DNA of 64,000 bases, taken from Clostridium ragsdalei P11 (lineage in GTDB: Bacteria > Bacillota > Clostridia > Clostridiales > Clostridiaceae). The position numbers and the translations under genes are program-made. Position 1 is the stretch's first letter; each line of letters starts with the position of its first letter. Shown one piece after another: positions 20,493 through 30,580 of the stretch. A model generated the notes under the pieces. It searched no databases. It was not told where the DNA came from and was given only the letters and a program-made list of their open reading frames with translations. Where the stretch lies: NCBI RefSeq assembly GCF_001675165.1, contig NZ_LROS01000033.1, forward strand, positions 124,001-188,000. The letters are read 5' to 3'.

Positions 20493-21011
20493 TTATTTTA
20501 CTATTTTTAAAATATATCTGTTAACATAATTTATAAATAAGGTTAATAAGTAGTCATATATTAGAAATGCTATTTGTGCACCTAATACAATCAAATAAGG
20601 ATTTATTTTTATCTTTAAAAGACCAGGGAAAAACAGGCTGTAAAGTAAAAATAGCACTAACAAACATATATTAAAAAAAGCAAGCTTTATTATAATTTCA
20701 AGAGGTAATTTCCTGAGTTTTTCAACAAAATATTTTATTAATCCATAGAGACCAAAAAATACTATGTAGGAAAGCACTGTAATTTTAAACCCACATATTA
20801 AAAGAGAGAGTAAGGAAGTAGCTGCATAAATAGTAATAGCGTTTTTGGGACTTGTAACGAGCACCGATAATGGTATGATAAAAGAAGCCAAAGCCAGAAG
20901 AGAAGCCTTATTTATTGGCACTATACCACTTAAGTATATTAAGATGACTCCTAAGGTAGTTAAAAAACCTCCTTTAGTTATATTGGAGGTTTTATTTTGA
21001 GTTCTTGTCAT
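20493..21011 (-). CDS. Polytopic membrane protein of unknown function
   Basis: A 172-residue protein with about five hydrophobic segments (for example LTTLGVILIYLSGIVPI, LLALASFIIPLSVLV, IAFLIYDYLLTLFI). I do not recognise a family. It begins 30 bases after the DnaJ-domain gene on the same strand with AGAGGTGG before its ATG, so it is probably the last gene of the CYTH-DUF5685-DnaJ operon. Charged residues are few and sit at the segment ends, as expected for an integral membrane protein. Confidence 0.6.
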   Translation of the reverse strand: MTRTQNKTSNITKGGFLTTLGVILIYLSGIVPINKASLLALASFIIPLSVLVTSPKNAITIYAATSLLSLLICGFKITVLSYIVFFGLYGLIKYFVEKLRKLPLEIIIKLAFFNICLLVLFLLYSLFFPGLLKIKINPYLIVLGAQIAFLIYDYLLTLFINYVNRYILKIVK

Positions 21012-21041
21012 TTACACCCACCTCTTTTTAAATTGATAATT

Positions 21042-21623
21042 TTAGCAATTTCCACCTCCACATAAGCAGTCCAAACAATATAATGTAGCACAGATGTTAC
21101 ATATATCAGGGTCTTTTCTCCTGTTGTCATAATAAGGCTGTCTATAGGAATTATTCATGCCTCTTAACTTGTTTAATGCATCTTGATATTTAAAATTATT
21201 TGGATCAAGACTGCAGGCGGTGCTTAAATTAGTGCTAGCCTGGTTATACCAGCCTTTTCTAGTATTTAAAATTCCCATGAGGTAGTGCCACTCTGCATCT
21301 CTTGTATTTATTCCCATGAGTTTTGATTCTGCACTGCTTAAATTCCCATTATAAATATCATTTTCTACAGACTGATATGTGCTAGAATTGCTGCCAGTAT
21401 AGGTATCACTGCTTCCACTACTATATGTATTTGTCCCTTCATTTTTCATCAAATAGTCATAGGCTTCATTTATGTCTCTCATTTTATCCTCGGCTAAATC
21501 CTTAAGTGGATTGTTACCATACTGATCAGGATGATATTTCTTAGCTAAGGTTCTATAAGCCTTTTTTATTTCATCTTTTGAAGCATTTTCATTTATTTCA
21601 AGTACTTCATATGGATTTTTCAT
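21042..21623 (-). CDS. J-domain protein with Cys-rich tail
   Basis: About 193 residues. Residues 1-65 are a J-domain ([21 protein letters not shown], with HPD in KKYHPDQYG), which stimulates the ATPase of a DnaK-type chaperone. A Ser/Thr/Gly/Tyr-rich linker follows, then a TPR-like stretch ([20 protein letters not shown]). The tail carries several cysteines ([19 protein letters not shown]). It lacks the G/F and zinc-finger modules of true DnaJ. The start at 21623 follows AAAGGGG and lies inside the 3' end of the preceding DUF5685 gene, so the two are translationally coupled. Confidence 0.85.
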   Translation of the reverse strand: MKNPYEVLEINENASKDEIKKAYRTLAKKYHPDQYGNNPLKDLAEDKMRDINEAYDYLMKNEGTNTYSSGSSDTYTGSNSSTYQSVENDIYNGNLSSAESKLMGINTRDAEWHYLMGILNTRKGWYNQASTNLSTACSLDPNNFKYQDALNKLRGMNNSYRQPYYDNRRKDPDICNICATLYCLDCLCGGGNC

Positions 21624-22485
21624 CTTTGTAAACACCCCTTTTAAAAACTTTATCCATCTTATCTAAAAGTCCATATTGTAATATATTATGTAGTAATTCT
21701 TCATTCTTTTTTATAGGAAGTTTTTCGAAAGTATTCATGCACTGTGCAGCACAAGTACCTAAAATGAAATCAATTCTAGTTTCTATTTCTTTAGAAAATC
21801 TTTCATAGTTTAAATTTTCCACGTTAAAACATTTGTTTATAACATTAAATTTTCCCTTTGACATATCATCATGTAAATCATCTAAGGCATCTATAATATA
21901 TATCCATTTCCCAAGGTTATATCCAAAGAAATACAGTTCCTCTTTAATTTTTTCATACTTAAAAGAACTTAATATAAGTCCAGTAAGATGTGCAAAAGGA
22001 TGAGCTATCATATCTATGGATTTATTATTAGTTTTCTTTTCAAGTTCATAAAGCTTGCTTAAGTTGTCTTTTATATGTATAAAAACCTTTTTATGATTTT
22101 CATCTGCTTTGTTAAAATATGTTTTGAGACAAACCGATAATACCTTGCTTTTAAAAGAATGGTCATCGACTACATCATCTAAAAGTTTGAAATAACTTAG
22201 GTATATATTGCAAAAAGCTGCATACTTCAAAGAATCATTATCTTTTAAAATAATCTTTTTTTGCAAGGGATGAAGGATACATCTTTTTTTTACATAAGTT
22301 TGTTCACCAGTTTCTAAAGAGTCCAAAAGCAGTGCAAGAAAAGTCATGTCATAATTTAGAGATACTCTGGGAACATTTCCAATGTTACATTTTATAGACC
22401 TGCATAATCCGCAATAATAAGCTTTGAATTTTTCATAATCCTTTATTTTAAGCTCCATTTTATATGGAGTTACATAACCAAACAT
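21607..22485 (-). CDS. DUF5685 family protein
   Basis: A 292-residue helical protein. It begins with [20 protein letters not shown] and has a CGLC motif ([11 protein letters not shown]), features of DUF5685, whose function is unknown. It carries two aspartate-rich stretches, LLDDVVDDH (about 101-109) and [10 protein letters not shown] (about 200-208), about 100 residues apart. This layout recalls the two metal-binding motifs of all-alpha isoprenoid synthases, though they are not the classic DDxxD pair. It is followed, with 17 bases of overlap, by the J-domain gene, and the CYTH gene lies upstream by eight bases. TAGGAG precedes the ATG. Confidence 0.7.
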   Translation of the reverse strand: MFGYVTPYKMELKIKDYEKFKAYYCGLCRSIKCNIGNVPRVSLNYDMTFLALLLDSLETGEQTYVKKRCILHPLQKKIILKDNDSLKYAAFCNIYLSYFKLLDDVVDDHSFKSKVLSVCLKTYFNKADENHKKVFIHIKDNLSKLYELEKKTNNKSIDMIAHPFAHLTGLILSSFKYEKIKEELYFFGYNLGKWIYIIDALDDLHDDMSKGKFNVINKCFNVENLNYERFSKEIETRIDFILGTCAAQCMNTFEKLPIKKNEELLHNILQYGLLDKMDKVFKRGVYKDEKSI

Positions 22486-22493
22486 AGAGGCTC

Positions 22494-23024
22494 CTATTTC
22501 CCGTTTAATATTTCATATATAGTTTTAGAGGTAGTATCTTTTATGGAGTACCCCAGCAATTCTACCAATTCATTCAACTCTTCATCACTTTTAGTTTCTA
22601 TTTCTATATAGGGGAAAGGACAGAAGGATGTGTCATTTATGTCTATTTCAACTAAGCTGTTTTTATATTTGTAACTTTCCCGATACTTTTTTATAGATTG
22701 GAGTAAGTTTAGTCCAAGTGATTTAAATATTTTTTTGCCTGCTTCTGCGTCAAGTATTTCAGTTTCATTCTCTTCCATTACTTTATATTTTTCCTGACTT
22801 AAAAGCTTTTTAGTAGTCATATAAAAATGAGTCGAATTGTGAAGTAGATCTTCTACAATTCTTATTCTGGCATAACCTTTATTTTTTATAAGACGTCCAT
22901 CTTCAAAGTCGTATATACAATTTGTTTGATTCTCCATTTTGACTTTTATAGCCTTCATCTGTTTTAGCTTTAGCCTTATATGGTCAGAATCTATTTTTAT
23001 TATTCTTGTTTCACATTCTTCCAA
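22494..23024 (-). CDS. CYTH domain protein (triphosphate tunnel family)
   Basis: About 176 residues. The opening has ETRIIKID in place of the usual ExExK motif, and the barrel pattern continues with ARIRIVED, FYMTTKKLL, KYRESYKYKNSLVEIDI and FPYIEIETKSDEE. CYTH enzymes act on triphosphates or inorganic polyphosphate through a tunnel of charged strands; members include class IV adenylate cyclases. The specific substrate is unknown. GGGAG overlaps a GTG at 23033 and better fits the TTG at 23024. It heads a four-gene minus-strand operon with DUF5685, the J-domain gene and a membrane protein. Confidence 0.78.
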   Translation of the reverse strand: MEECETRIIKIDSDHIRLKLKQMKAIKVKMENQTNCIYDFEDGRLIKNKGYARIRIVEDLLHNSTHFYMTTKKLLSQEKYKVMEENETEILDAEAGKKIFKSLGLNLLQSIKKYRESYKYKNSLVEIDINDTSFCPFPYIEIETKSDEELNELVELLGYSIKDTTSKTIYEILNGK

Positions 23025-23109
23025 AGAATTCACTCCCTACGAAAAAACTATTGTTATTTTGAATTATACCATAAAAGTTAATATATAAAGGTTAAATTAA
23101 TAAAAATTT

Positions 23110-23150
23110 AATAAGAGGCCCCCTTAAACCTAATAAGGAAGCCTCTTATT
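23110..23150. terminator. Terminator between fba and the CYTH operon
   Basis: AATAAGAGGC pairs with GCCTCTTATT, with a second pairing inside (CCTTA/TAAGG). T-rich sequence follows on both strands. It begins just after the fba stop on the minus strand. Confidence 0.8.
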
Positions 23151-23152
23151 TT

Positions 23153-24085
23153 TTATTTTAAGGAATTTGCAGAACCAAGTACATTATCTATTTTGGATTC
23201 TACTACTTTTTGTATTGCATCTCTTCCTGCACCTAAGTATTTTCTTGGATCGAAAACTTCTGGTTTATCTCCAAAAGTTTTTCTCACAGCAGCAGTCATA
23301 GCTAATCTCAAGTCAGTATCCATGTTTATTTTGCATACAGCCATTGAAGAAGCTTTTCTAAGCATATCTATTGGTATTCCTTTAGCACCAGCTAAATTTC
23401 CTCCATACTTATTGCAAGTTGCTACTGCTTCTTGATCTACAGCTGAAGCACCATGAAGTACTATAGGGAAATTTGGAAGTTTTTCCTGAACTTTTTCAAG
23501 TATGTCAAATCTTAATTTAGGTTTGAAGTTTGGTGGAAATTTGAATGCGCCATGGGAAGTACCTATAGCTATTGCTAAGGAATCTATACCTGTTCTGTTT
23601 ACAAAGTCTTCTGCTTGATCTGGATCGGTATATATATGTTCTGCAGCAGATACATCATCTTCTACTCCAGCAAGTACACCAAGTTCTGCTTCCACTACTA
23701 CTCCGTGGTCATGAGCATATTTTACAACTTCCTGGGTTTTTGCTACATTTTCTTCATAATCAAAATGAGAACCATCAAACATTACTGAAGTAAAACCATT
23801 TTCCACACACAGCTTTACAGTTTCAAAATCAGGACCATGATCTAAGTGAAGTGCAAGGTCAATACCTGTTTCTTCTATTGCAGCGTCTACCATGGCTTTT
23901 AAATATTTAGGACCTGCATACTTTATTGCACCTGCTGAACATTGCAAAATAACAGCAGAGTTTTTAGCCTTTGCTCCATTAACTACACCTTGAATTATCT
24001 CCATATTATTAATATTAAAAGCGCCTATTGAATATTTTCCTTCATAAGCTTTTTTGAACATGTTTTTAGTAGTAACTAATGCCAT
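23153..24085 (-). CDS. fba: Class II fructose-bisphosphate aldolase
   Basis: A glycolytic and gluconeogenic zinc aldolase that splits fructose-1,6-bisphosphate into dihydroxyacetone phosphate and glyceraldehyde-3-phosphate. The zinc and phosphate sites are clear: LALHLDHGPDFETVK, SVMFDGSHFDYEEN, VEAELG, AIGTSHGAFKF, VLHGASAV and KINMDTDLRLA. The 310-residue length is normal for the class IIB group. GGAAGGTGG selects the ATG at 24085 (MALVTTKNM), not the one six codons earlier. It is monocistronic, between its own terminator and a long leader. Confidence 0.97.
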   Translation of the reverse strand: MALVTTKNMFKKAYEGKYSIGAFNINNMEIIQGVVNGAKAKNSAVILQCSAGAIKYAGPKYLKAMVDAAIEETGIDLALHLDHGPDFETVKLCVENGFTSVMFDGSHFDYEENVAKTQEVVKYAHDHGVVVEAELGVLAGVEDDVSAAEHIYTDPDQAEDFVNRTGIDSLAIAIGTSHGAFKFPPNFKPKLRFDILEKVQEKLPNFPIVLHGASAVDQEAVATCNKYGGNLAGAKGIPIDMLRKASSMAVCKINMDTDLRLAMTAAVRKTFGDKPEVFDPRKYLGAGRDAIQKVVESKIDNVLGSANSLK

Positions 24086-24424
24086 TATTATTCCACCTTC
24101 CAATATAATATTTTATAGCTATAATATAGGGCTTCTAAGTGAAAGCTAGATGTATACACATGAATATATTATAAGCAATTCAGTTTATTCTTATGTTTTA
24201 TTAATATAAGAATAAGATATTTTTACATATAAATCTATAAGTTTAAGTTATGAACCCTATATAAAGTTTTTAAAGTTATGGACAAACTTATTTTCCGAAC
24301 ATTTTTACAATATTCGCTAGCTAAGCCTAAAGGTACTAAACGTACAATTACAGTATATCAGAAGTAAATCGTTTTTACCATAAATACAATATCGAATATA
24401 TGGAATTTAAATAGAAAATTGCAT
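24086..24424. other. Non-coding region upstream of fba
   Basis: No gene. On the fba strand a TATAAT (24174-24169) is a likely -10 for fba, with a weak -35. The stretch 24128-24155 (AGGGCTTCTAAGTGAAAGCT onward) reappears with few changes at 32868-32895. A small hairpin (ATTCTTAT/ATAAGAAT) is at 24187-24216. The block CCGAACATTTTTACAA at 24295-24310 matches the arm of the giant palindrome near 37545. Confidence 0.5.
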
Positions 24425-24805
24425 TTAAAATAGATTTTGAATGTTTAGTTGCTCCATTTTCAGTATATGGTGCAGCAAATTTTTTATTACATTTACAGAG
24501 GCTAGGGATTCTTCTCCATTTCTATATGTTATATGCTGCATTAGTTTCCATAACTCACTGTTTATATTGTCTATTTCATTATGATTTGAAAAAATTGATA
24601 CCTTTGGTGAATATTTTTCCCACTGAACCATGAAATTCTCATAATTTTTACGGGCTTCATTCCAGGAATTTGATTCAATGGATTTTTGTATTTTTATGTT
24701 CGAACTTTCTAATTTACTACATATTGTATTTAAATATTGTATTGAAAATAGTATAGATAACATCATCAATATGAATATGGTAAAAGATGTTATAGAACTT
24801 TTCAT
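24425..24805 (-). CDS. DUF4363 family membrane-anchored protein
   Basis: A 126-residue protein with one N-terminal hydrophobic segment (about 5-24) followed by helices that probably face outside (SNSWNEARKNYENFMVQWEKYSP, SELWKLMQHITYRNGEES). The pattern matches DUF4363, a clostridial family that commonly accompanies DUF421 membrane proteins. Its ATG overlaps the stop of the DUF421 gene (ATGA), so the two are translationally coupled and likely work together. Function is unknown. Confidence 0.72.
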   Translation of the reverse strand: MKSSITSFTIFILMMLSILFSIQYLNTICSKLESSNIKIQKSIESNSWNEARKNYENFMVQWEKYSPKVSIFSNHNEIDNINSELWKLMQHITYRNGEESLASVNVIKNLLHHILKMEQLNIQNLF

Positions 24806-25497
24806 TTAATCACATCCTGTGTATTTTTTTCTTTTAGTTGGTAATAAAATTTCCCTTTTGAATCCAGTAAAGCTATTAATATGTTTTTTGTGGAAACTAT
24901 GCTGTTTTTCTTCATCATTTGTTTGAGCCAAGCTTCATCCTTTTTTGCTATAATTAGGTTTTTAAAGTTTATTTTACCATCCATTATGAGTGTTATGGGT
25001 AGCACATCTTGAGAAGGTTTTATTTTTAAATCTGTTTTAGTTACAGGGGTAAGTTCGGTTTTAGGTATAACAGAAAGTTGGCCACTGGTTTCAAGTATGG
25101 CATATTCTACATCGGATAAATTATAATATCCCTGCATTCTCAGTTCTTCCATTAAATCATTTATATTAAATTTTTCATCCTTTAATTTTTTTAAGTCCAG
25201 CTTTCCCTTATCAATTAATATGGTTGGTTTTCCACTAAAAAACAATCTTATTTTTTCACTCTTAAGCTGGAGTAGTGCTAAAAGAGTTTGTAAAGTCAAA
25301 AGAGTTATTATTGGAATTATACCGTGAATTATAGAAATTCTGGTATCTTGCATTGGAAGAGAAGCCAATTCGGATATCATTATTGCTACAGCTAATTCAA
25401 AAGGTTCCATTTCACCTATCTGTTTTTTTCCCATAAGCCTCATGGATATTACAACTAGTAAATATAAGACAATAGTTCTAAAAAGTACTATGAACAT
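24802..25497 (-). CDS. DUF421 (YetF-like) membrane protein
   Basis: About 231 residues. Three N-terminal membrane segments carry the family signature RLMGKKQIGEMEPFELAVAIMISE. A cytoplasmic alpha/beta domain follows (KPTILIDKGKLD, ELRMQGYYNLSDVEYAILETSGQLSV), the standard YetF/DUF421 layout, plus a small second domain with LPITLIMDGKI. The function of the family is not settled. GAAGGGTGG gives the ATG at 25497 rather than the first frame-open codon. It is followed by DUF4363 with an ATGA overlap and is divergent from the nucleoside kinase gene. Confidence 0.88.
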   Translation of the reverse strand: MFIVLFRTIVLYLLVVISMRLMGKKQIGEMEPFELAVAIMISELASLPMQDTRISIIHGIIPIITLLTLQTLLALLQLKSEKIRLFFSGKPTILIDKGKLDLKKLKDEKFNINDLMEELRMQGYYNLSDVEYAILETSGQLSVIPKTELTPVTKTDLKIKPSQDVLPITLIMDGKINFKNLIIAKKDEAWLKQMMKKNSIVSTKNILIALLDSKGKFYYQLKEKNTQDVIK

Positions 25498-25670
25498 AAA
25501 ATACCACCCTTCAAGTCGCAAATTATATATTGAAAATATATATCTATTTATATATTTACATTAATACAAAAAAATATAAGTAAAAACGAGAACATTTTAG
25601 AATAAATATGAAGTATAATGATAGTAGCACTTAATTTAGTAGGATATTTAGGTCAAAGGGGATGAATTAT

Positions 25671-27386
25671 ATGGGGAAGGTAAGTACTAAATTGATGTAC
25701 AAAGATATTTGTGAAATACAAGAGAAAGACAGAAAAGATGTATTAAATCTTAAGATTGGTCAGAAAGATATATTGGTTAAAAAGGGAACCAGTTTGTATA
25801 AAATATTTGAGGACAATTATCCTGTACAAGATATACCTGTGGTACTTGCAAAAGTCAATGAAGAATATTTTGAACTTACTAATTCATTAGAGAAATCTGG
25901 AACTTTTAAGATAGTAGATATAAGGGACAAGTTAGGAAACAAAACCTATGCAAGAACACTTCAATTTGTTCTTATTAAATCTGTATATGATTTATTTAAT
26001 GGGGCAAAAGTTACTATAGAGCATTCTTTAAGTAAAGGTATATTTGGGGAAATTCATAAAGATACCCCCCTTTGTGAAGAAGATATAAAAAAGATAAAAA
26101 AGAAAATGGAAGAGATAATAAAACAGGATATACCTATAAAAAAAATAGGGATGACTAAAGAACATGCAATAGAAATTTTTAGAAACTATGGCATGGAAGA
26201 TAAAGTAAGACTTTTAAACTATGTAAATACAGATGAAGTAAAATTATATGAATTAGATGGTAGATACGACTATTTTTATGGCTCTATGGCATTTTCTACG
26301 GGAGTATTGAAGGTGTTTGATTTAATGTATTATGAGCCAGGATTTATACTAAGGCATCCTGTGGAATCTGATCCTTATAATTTGCCTAAATTTGTAGAAT
26401 ATAAAAAATTAAGTAAGATATTTTATGAAACTGAAAAATGGGGAAATATACTTGAAGTAGGAGATGTAGGATCTCTAAATCATAAGGTTGAAAATAAAGA
26501 AATTGCATACATGATAAGGATAGCTGAGGCACTTCATGAAAAGAAAATTGCCTATATATCTGATATGATAAGCGAAAGAAAAAATGTAAAAGTTGTGTTG
26601 ATTGCAGGACCAAGTTCTTCTGGAAAAACTACTTTTTCAAAAAGACTTTCAATACAATTAAGAGTCAATGGAATTATACCGGTTCCAATTTCATTGGATG
26701 ATTACTTTGTAGATAGGGACCATACTCCAAAAGATGAAAATGGAAATTATGATTTTGAATCTATATATGCCCTTGATTTAAAACTTTTTAATGATGATTT
26801 GGAAGCACTTATGAGGGGAGAAGAAATTGAAGTACCTACATTTGATTTTAAAACAGGATGTAGAAAATGGGTTGGCAACAAGTTGAAGCTGCCGGAAAAA
26901 GGTGTAATTGTAATTGAAGGAATACATGGATTGAATGAACTTCTTACTTCTGCCATTCCAAAAGAGAATAAATTTAAAATATATATAAGTGCTCTTACTC
27001 AACTAAATTTGGATAATCATAATAGAATAGCTACTACTGATGTGAGAATTATAAGGAGAATAGTTAGAGATTCTCTTTTTAGAGGCTATAGTGCGGAAGA
27101 TACTCTAAAGATGTGGCCTTCTATAAAAAATGGAGAAGAAAAAAATATATTTGTATTTCAGGAAAATGCAGATGTTATGTTTAATTCTACGTTAGTGTAC
27201 GAGCTATGCGTGCTAAAGGATTATGCACTTAAAGAATTGGATGGTATAAATAGTTCTAGTCCTGTATATTATGAAGCATTGAGACTTAAAAGTTTCCTCC
27301 ATTTCTTTAAATCAGTGGATGTTAAGTTTGTTCCGGATAATTCCATTTTGAGAGAATTTATGGGGGGAAGTTGTTTCTATAGTTGA
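25671..27386 (+). CDS. Uridine kinase-like nucleoside kinase with N-terminal TGS/tRNA-synthetase-like domain
   Basis: A 571-residue fusion found in clostridia and relatives. The N-terminal part (about 20-200) resembles the TGS and second additional domains of threonyl-tRNA synthetase. The C-terminal part (from about 300) is a P-loop kinase with [32 protein letters not shown] and a base-binding region like uridine kinase/phosphoribulokinase ([25 protein letters not shown]). The kinase domain would phosphorylate a nucleoside; the purpose of the synthetase-like half is unknown. AAAGGGG at 25655-25661 fits the ATG at 25671. larB follows after 43 bases. Confidence 0.85.
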   Translation: MGKVSTKLMYKDICEIQEKDRKDVLNLKIGQKDILVKKGTSLYKIFEDNYPVQDIPVVLAKVNEEYFELTNSLEKSGTFKIVDIRDKLGNKTYARTLQFVLIKSVYDLFNGAKVTIEHSLSKGIFGEIHKDTPLCEEDIKKIKKKMEEIIKQDIPIKKIGMTKEHAIEIFRNYGMEDKVRLLNYVNTDEVKLYELDGRYDYFYGSMAFSTGVLKVFDLMYYEPGFILRHPVESDPYNLPKFVEYKKLSKIFYETEKWGNILEVGDVGSLNHKVENKEIAYMIRIAEALHEKKIAYISDMISERKNVKVVLIAGPSSSGKTTFSKRLSIQLRVNGIIPVPISLDDYFVDRDHTPKDENGNYDFESIYALDLKLFNDDLEALMRGEEIEVPTFDFKTGCRKWVGNKLKLPEKGVIVIEGIHGLNELLTSAIPKENKFKIYISALTQLNLDNHNRIATTDVRIIRRIVRDSLFRGYSAEDTLKMWPSIKNGEEKNIFVFQENADVMFNSTLVYELCVLKDYALKELDGINSSSPVYYEALRLKSFLHFFKSVDVKFVPDNSILREFMGGSCFYS

Positions 27387-27429
27387 TAATTGTTGTGGCA
27401 TAAATAACTTTACTTTATGGGGTGAAAAA

Positions 27430-28176
27430 ATGGATGAATCAGAACTCAGAAATCTGTTAGAAAATATTAAAGACAACAAAATAGGGGTGGAAGAAGGAAT
27501 TGAAAAACTGAAGGATCTTCCATTTAAAGATTTAGGATATGCTATGGTAGACAACCATAGAGAAATAAGAGTTGGCTACCCTGAAGTAATATATTGTGAA
27601 GGTAAAACTGTAGATCAGGTAAAGGGAATTGTTGAGTTTATGCTTACCAAGGATAATAATATATTGGGGACTAGGGCTAGCAAAGAAATGTATAAAGCTG
27701 TAAAAGAAATTTGCCCTTATGCAAAGTATAATGAATCAGGGAGAACTATAACTATAGTAAAAAACTCTAAAGATAAGACAGAATCATATATAGCTATAGT
27801 TACAGCAGGAACATCAGATATACCTGTAGCAGAAGAGGCTTTTGAAACTGCTAATATTTTTGGAAATAAAGTAGAAAAGATTTTTGATGTAGGTGTAGCC
27901 GGAATACACAGGATGTTTAATAAATTAGATATTATAAGAAAAGCTAAAGTAGTCATAGTAATTGCAGGTATGGAAGGTGCACTTGCTAGTGTCATAGGAG
28001 GTCTTGTTGATAAACCTGTTATTGCAGTACCTACAAGTGTAGGATATGGAGCAAGTTTTGGAGGAGTAGCTGCTCTTCTTTCAATGCTTAACAGTTGTGC
28101 CAGCGGAGTAAGTGTAGTAAATATTGATAATGGATTTGGGGCAGGATACATTGCTAGTATTATAAACAAGCTTTAG
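27430..28176 (+). CDS. larB: Nickel-pincer cofactor biosynthesis protein LarB
   Basis: LarB carboxylates and hydrolyses nicotinic acid adenine dinucleotide as the first step in making the nickel-pincer nucleotide cofactor of lactate racemase-type enzymes. The 248-residue protein has the PurE-like C-terminal core with [48 protein letters not shown] (in parts) and GYGASFGG, and the LarB-type N-terminus ([23 protein letters not shown]). The partners larC and larE are not in this window. It follows the nucleoside kinase closely and ends at a bidirectional terminator. Confidence 0.92.
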   Translation: MDESELRNLLENIKDNKIGVEEGIEKLKDLPFKDLGYAMVDNHREIRVGYPEVIYCEGKTVDQVKGIVEFMLTKDNNILGTRASKEMYKAVKEICPYAKYNESGRTITIVKNSKDKTESYIAIVTAGTSDIPVAEEAFETANIFGNKVEKIFDVGVAGIHRMFNKLDIIRKAKVVIVIAGMEGALASVIGGLVDKPVIAVPTSVGYGASFGGVAALLSMLNSCASGVSVVNIDNGFGAGYIASIINKL

Positions 28177-28209
28177 GATTGTTTTATTATATTTTGTGGA
28201 GGTAAGTTA

Positions 28210-28254
28210 AAAGAGCCTTGTTATACTAATAAACTAGTGTAACAGGCCCTTTTT
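28210..28254. terminator. Bidirectional terminator after larB
   Basis: AGAGCCTTGTTATACT pairs imperfectly with AGTGTAACAGGCCCT and is followed by TTTTT. It separates larB from the convergent STAS gene. Confidence 0.8.
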
Positions 28255-28256
28255 AG

Positions 28257-28541
28257 TTAATTATTTATTTCAAATACCTTATCTAATCGTGTCATATTAA
28301 AAATTTTCATAACATCTGCATTTCTAACTGAATAAAGTTTAAAACTCCCATTCATGTTCTTGCACTTTTTATAAATTGAGACTAAAACTCCAAGTCCAGT
28401 ACTATCAATAAAGGTACACTTACTAAAATCCAATGAAAAATTTTTTTCACCTTTATCTATTAAAGAATTAAGTTTTTGTCTAAGATCATCTGCTTCGTCA
28501 ACAGCAAAGTTTTCTGGTATTTCAATATTTAGATCCTTCAT
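28257..28541 (-). CDS. STAS-domain anti-anti-sigma factor (RsbV/SpoIIAA-like)
   Basis: A 94-residue single STAS domain. The phosphorylatable serine is Ser47 in FIDSTGLGVL, the standard site on which a partner kinase acts; when dephosphorylated, such proteins sequester the kinase. It is the last gene of a minus-strand set that also contains a kinase (30676-31059) and a phosphatase (31075-32583) of the same switching system, with a chemoreceptor between. GAGGTGATT lies before the ATG. No sigma factor is encoded nearby, so the output may not be transcriptional. Confidence 0.93.
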   Translation of the reverse strand: MKDLNIEIPENFAVDEADDLRQKLNSLIDKGEKNFSLDFSKCTFIDSTGLGVLVSIYKKCKNMNGSFKLYSVRNADVMKIFNMTRLDKVFEINN

Positions 28542-28552
28542 TTTAAATCACC

Positions 28553-30541
28553 TCAAATTGTAAATTTTTCTACAAGATTGTTTAAGGATACGGCTAATGC
28601 GCTAGATTCCTCAGCACTAGCTGCCACATTTTCAATTGCTGAGTTTTGTTCTTCGGCAGATGCGGCAACTTCTTCACTGCTAGCTGCAGTGTTTTCAGTA
28701 ATAGTAGCAACTGTATTAATAAGATTTACTATTTTATCAGAAGTAGCAACTTCATCTTTTGTAACATCTACTATTTCATTTACGTTGCTTGATATTTGAT
28801 TTACGGCGTCTATGATACTTACAAAAGATTTATCGGCATCTTTTGCTATTACTACACCAGATTCAACTGCATCTTTGCTGGAATTCATGTTTTTTACAGC
28901 TTTGGTTATTTCATTTACCATCTCGCTTACCAATGAAGATATTTCATTTGCTCCAGTGTTAGTTTCTTCTGAAAGTTTACGAACTTCTTCTGCCACCACG
29001 GTAAAGCCCTTCCCGTGTTCTCCTGCTCTTGCTGCTTCAATAGCTGCGTTTAGCGCTAGTAAGTTAGTTTGAGATGAAATACTGTTTATGGTATCAATAA
29101 TTCCACTTACTTTTTTGGAAAGCTCTTGCAGGACTTTTAAAGTAGTTTCTGTTGCAGTTGATGATTTACGGATATTTTCAATAGCATCAACTGTATTTTC
29201 AATTTTATTTCTTCCTTCTTCCGCAGTGTCCATGGTATGTTTGGAATTCTTTTTAGCTGTGAGTGCCCTATTTTGAGATATTTGAACCAAGCTTGACAGT
29301 TGAACCAAAACTTCTGATACTTCTACAATAGAGTTATTTTGAGTTTCAGCATCTTGTGCAACTTTTTCTATAGTGCCAGTCATTTGTTCTGTTGTAGAAC
29401 TTATTTCTTCATTAGAAGAGGCTAGTTCTTCTGAAGAAGCAGCCAAATTTTCTGATGCATCTCTGACATTATGTATTGTATTATCCTGATGTTCAATCAT
29501 CTTATTAAAGTATTCACCTAATGTCTGTAATTCGTCTTTTGTATTTATTTTAGACCTTACAGTTAAGTTACCATCACCAGCTTTGGTCATTAAACTTTCT
29601 AATTCCTTAATTGGATTTATTATATCTCTTATAGAAAATCTATAGGCTAAAAATATTGTAATAAGTAAAGCTAATATAGCTATTATAATTGTAAAGTTTC
29701 TAATACTTGAAGCAGGAGACATATATGTACCATAGTCAGCTTCTACCGCTATAATCCAATTATTATTGGAAACAAATTTTCCAAACTTACGTGATCCGTT
29801 ATAGCTATAGTATCCTTCGGAAGTTCCACTTGATTTAGCTTCATTTATTAAAGATTTTAATTGGTTGTTAGTGCTATTTAAAATATTCTCTTTAAATACT
29901 TTATCTGTTTTAGGATGGGAGATAATAAGTCCATCTTTATTAATCATATATGCATATCCAAAGTTACCTAATTTGACGTTAGATACTCCTTTAAAAGGTA
30001 TTATTCCGATTAATGTACCTACAATCTTATTGTCAATTTTTAAAGGATAGGCAATTCCTATTACAGGTTTGCCTGTAATTTTTGATATTAAAACAGTTTT
30101 TTTATTAGTGTTTTTAGAGCCTTCTAAGGCGTCTTTGACGTAGTCTCTGTCACTATAGTCGGCGTTATAATTTTCACTTGAGTCACTAATAATTCCTTTA
30201 GCTGATGTATTTGTGATAACTAAACGTTCTATTATACTACTGTTTTCTTTTTGTATTTTTTGTAGATAATTATAGACTTCATTATTGTAAGTGGTATCGC
30301 CTGAGGCAATTTTTGCCATTCTCTCATCAGAACTTAAAATTTTAATATACTTGTCTACCGAATCTATTTTTTCATCTATAGACTGCACTGTTTGATTTGA
30401 AGTACTTTCTAATTGGTTTTTAACTGTATTTTGTAATAAACTAGAAGTCCTAATATAAGAGAAACTTCCTAAAATAATAAGAGGAACAGTTATAAATACA
30501 AAGAACATTAAACCTAATTTATTTTTTAAACTTTTTTTCAT
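28553..30541 (-). CDS. Methyl-accepting chemotaxis protein with dCache sensor
   Basis: A 662-residue receptor. TM1 is about 10-30 and TM2 about 280-300. Between them is a ~240-residue extracytoplasmic domain with dCache features ([62 protein letters not shown]). A HAMP domain follows, then a long coiled coil with the conserved hairpin tip ([20 protein letters not shown]), which contacts CheW and CheA. There is no C-terminal CheR-tethering pentapeptide. The next gene, 11 bases downstream, is the STAS antagonist; upstream lie the partner-switch kinase and phosphatase. GGAGGT precedes the ATG. Confidence 0.95.
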   Translation of the reverse strand: MKKSLKNKLGLMFFVFITVPLIILGSFSYIRTSSLLQNTVKNQLESTSNQTVQSIDEKIDSVDKYIKILSSDERMAKIASGDTTYNNEVYNYLQKIQKENSSIIERLVITNTSAKGIISDSSENYNADYSDRDYVKDALEGSKNTNKKTVLISKITGKPVIGIAYPLKIDNKIVGTLIGIIPFKGVSNVKLGNFGYAYMINKDGLIISHPKTDKVFKENILNSTNNQLKSLINEAKSSGTSEGYYSYNGSRKFGKFVSNNNWIIAVEADYGTYMSPASSIRNFTIIIAILALLITIFLAYRFSIRDIINPIKELESLMTKAGDGNLTVRSKINTKDELQTLGEYFNKMIEHQDNTIHNVRDASENLAASSEELASSNEEISSTTEQMTGTIEKVAQDAETQNNSIVEVSEVLVQLSSLVQISQNRALTAKKNSKHTMDTAEEGRNKIENTVDAIENIRKSSTATETTLKVLQELSKKVSGIIDTINSISSQTNLLALNAAIEAARAGEHGKGFTVVAEEVRKLSEETNTGANEISSLVSEMVNEITKAVKNMNSSKDAVESGVVIAKDADKSFVSIIDAVNQISSNVNEIVDVTKDEVATSDKIVNLINTVATITENTAASSEEVAASAEEQNSAIENVAASAEESSALAVSLNNLVEKFTI

Positions 30542-30580
30542 TAAAATACCTCCGAACTATCATACTCTCGTTTAATGGCT

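Noticed and set aside
21607-22485. DUF5685 as a true polyprenyl synthase
   Set aside because: The Asp-rich stretches are suggestive but not the classic DDxxD pair, and the CGLC motif fits DUF5685; kept as a finding, not as a functional call.
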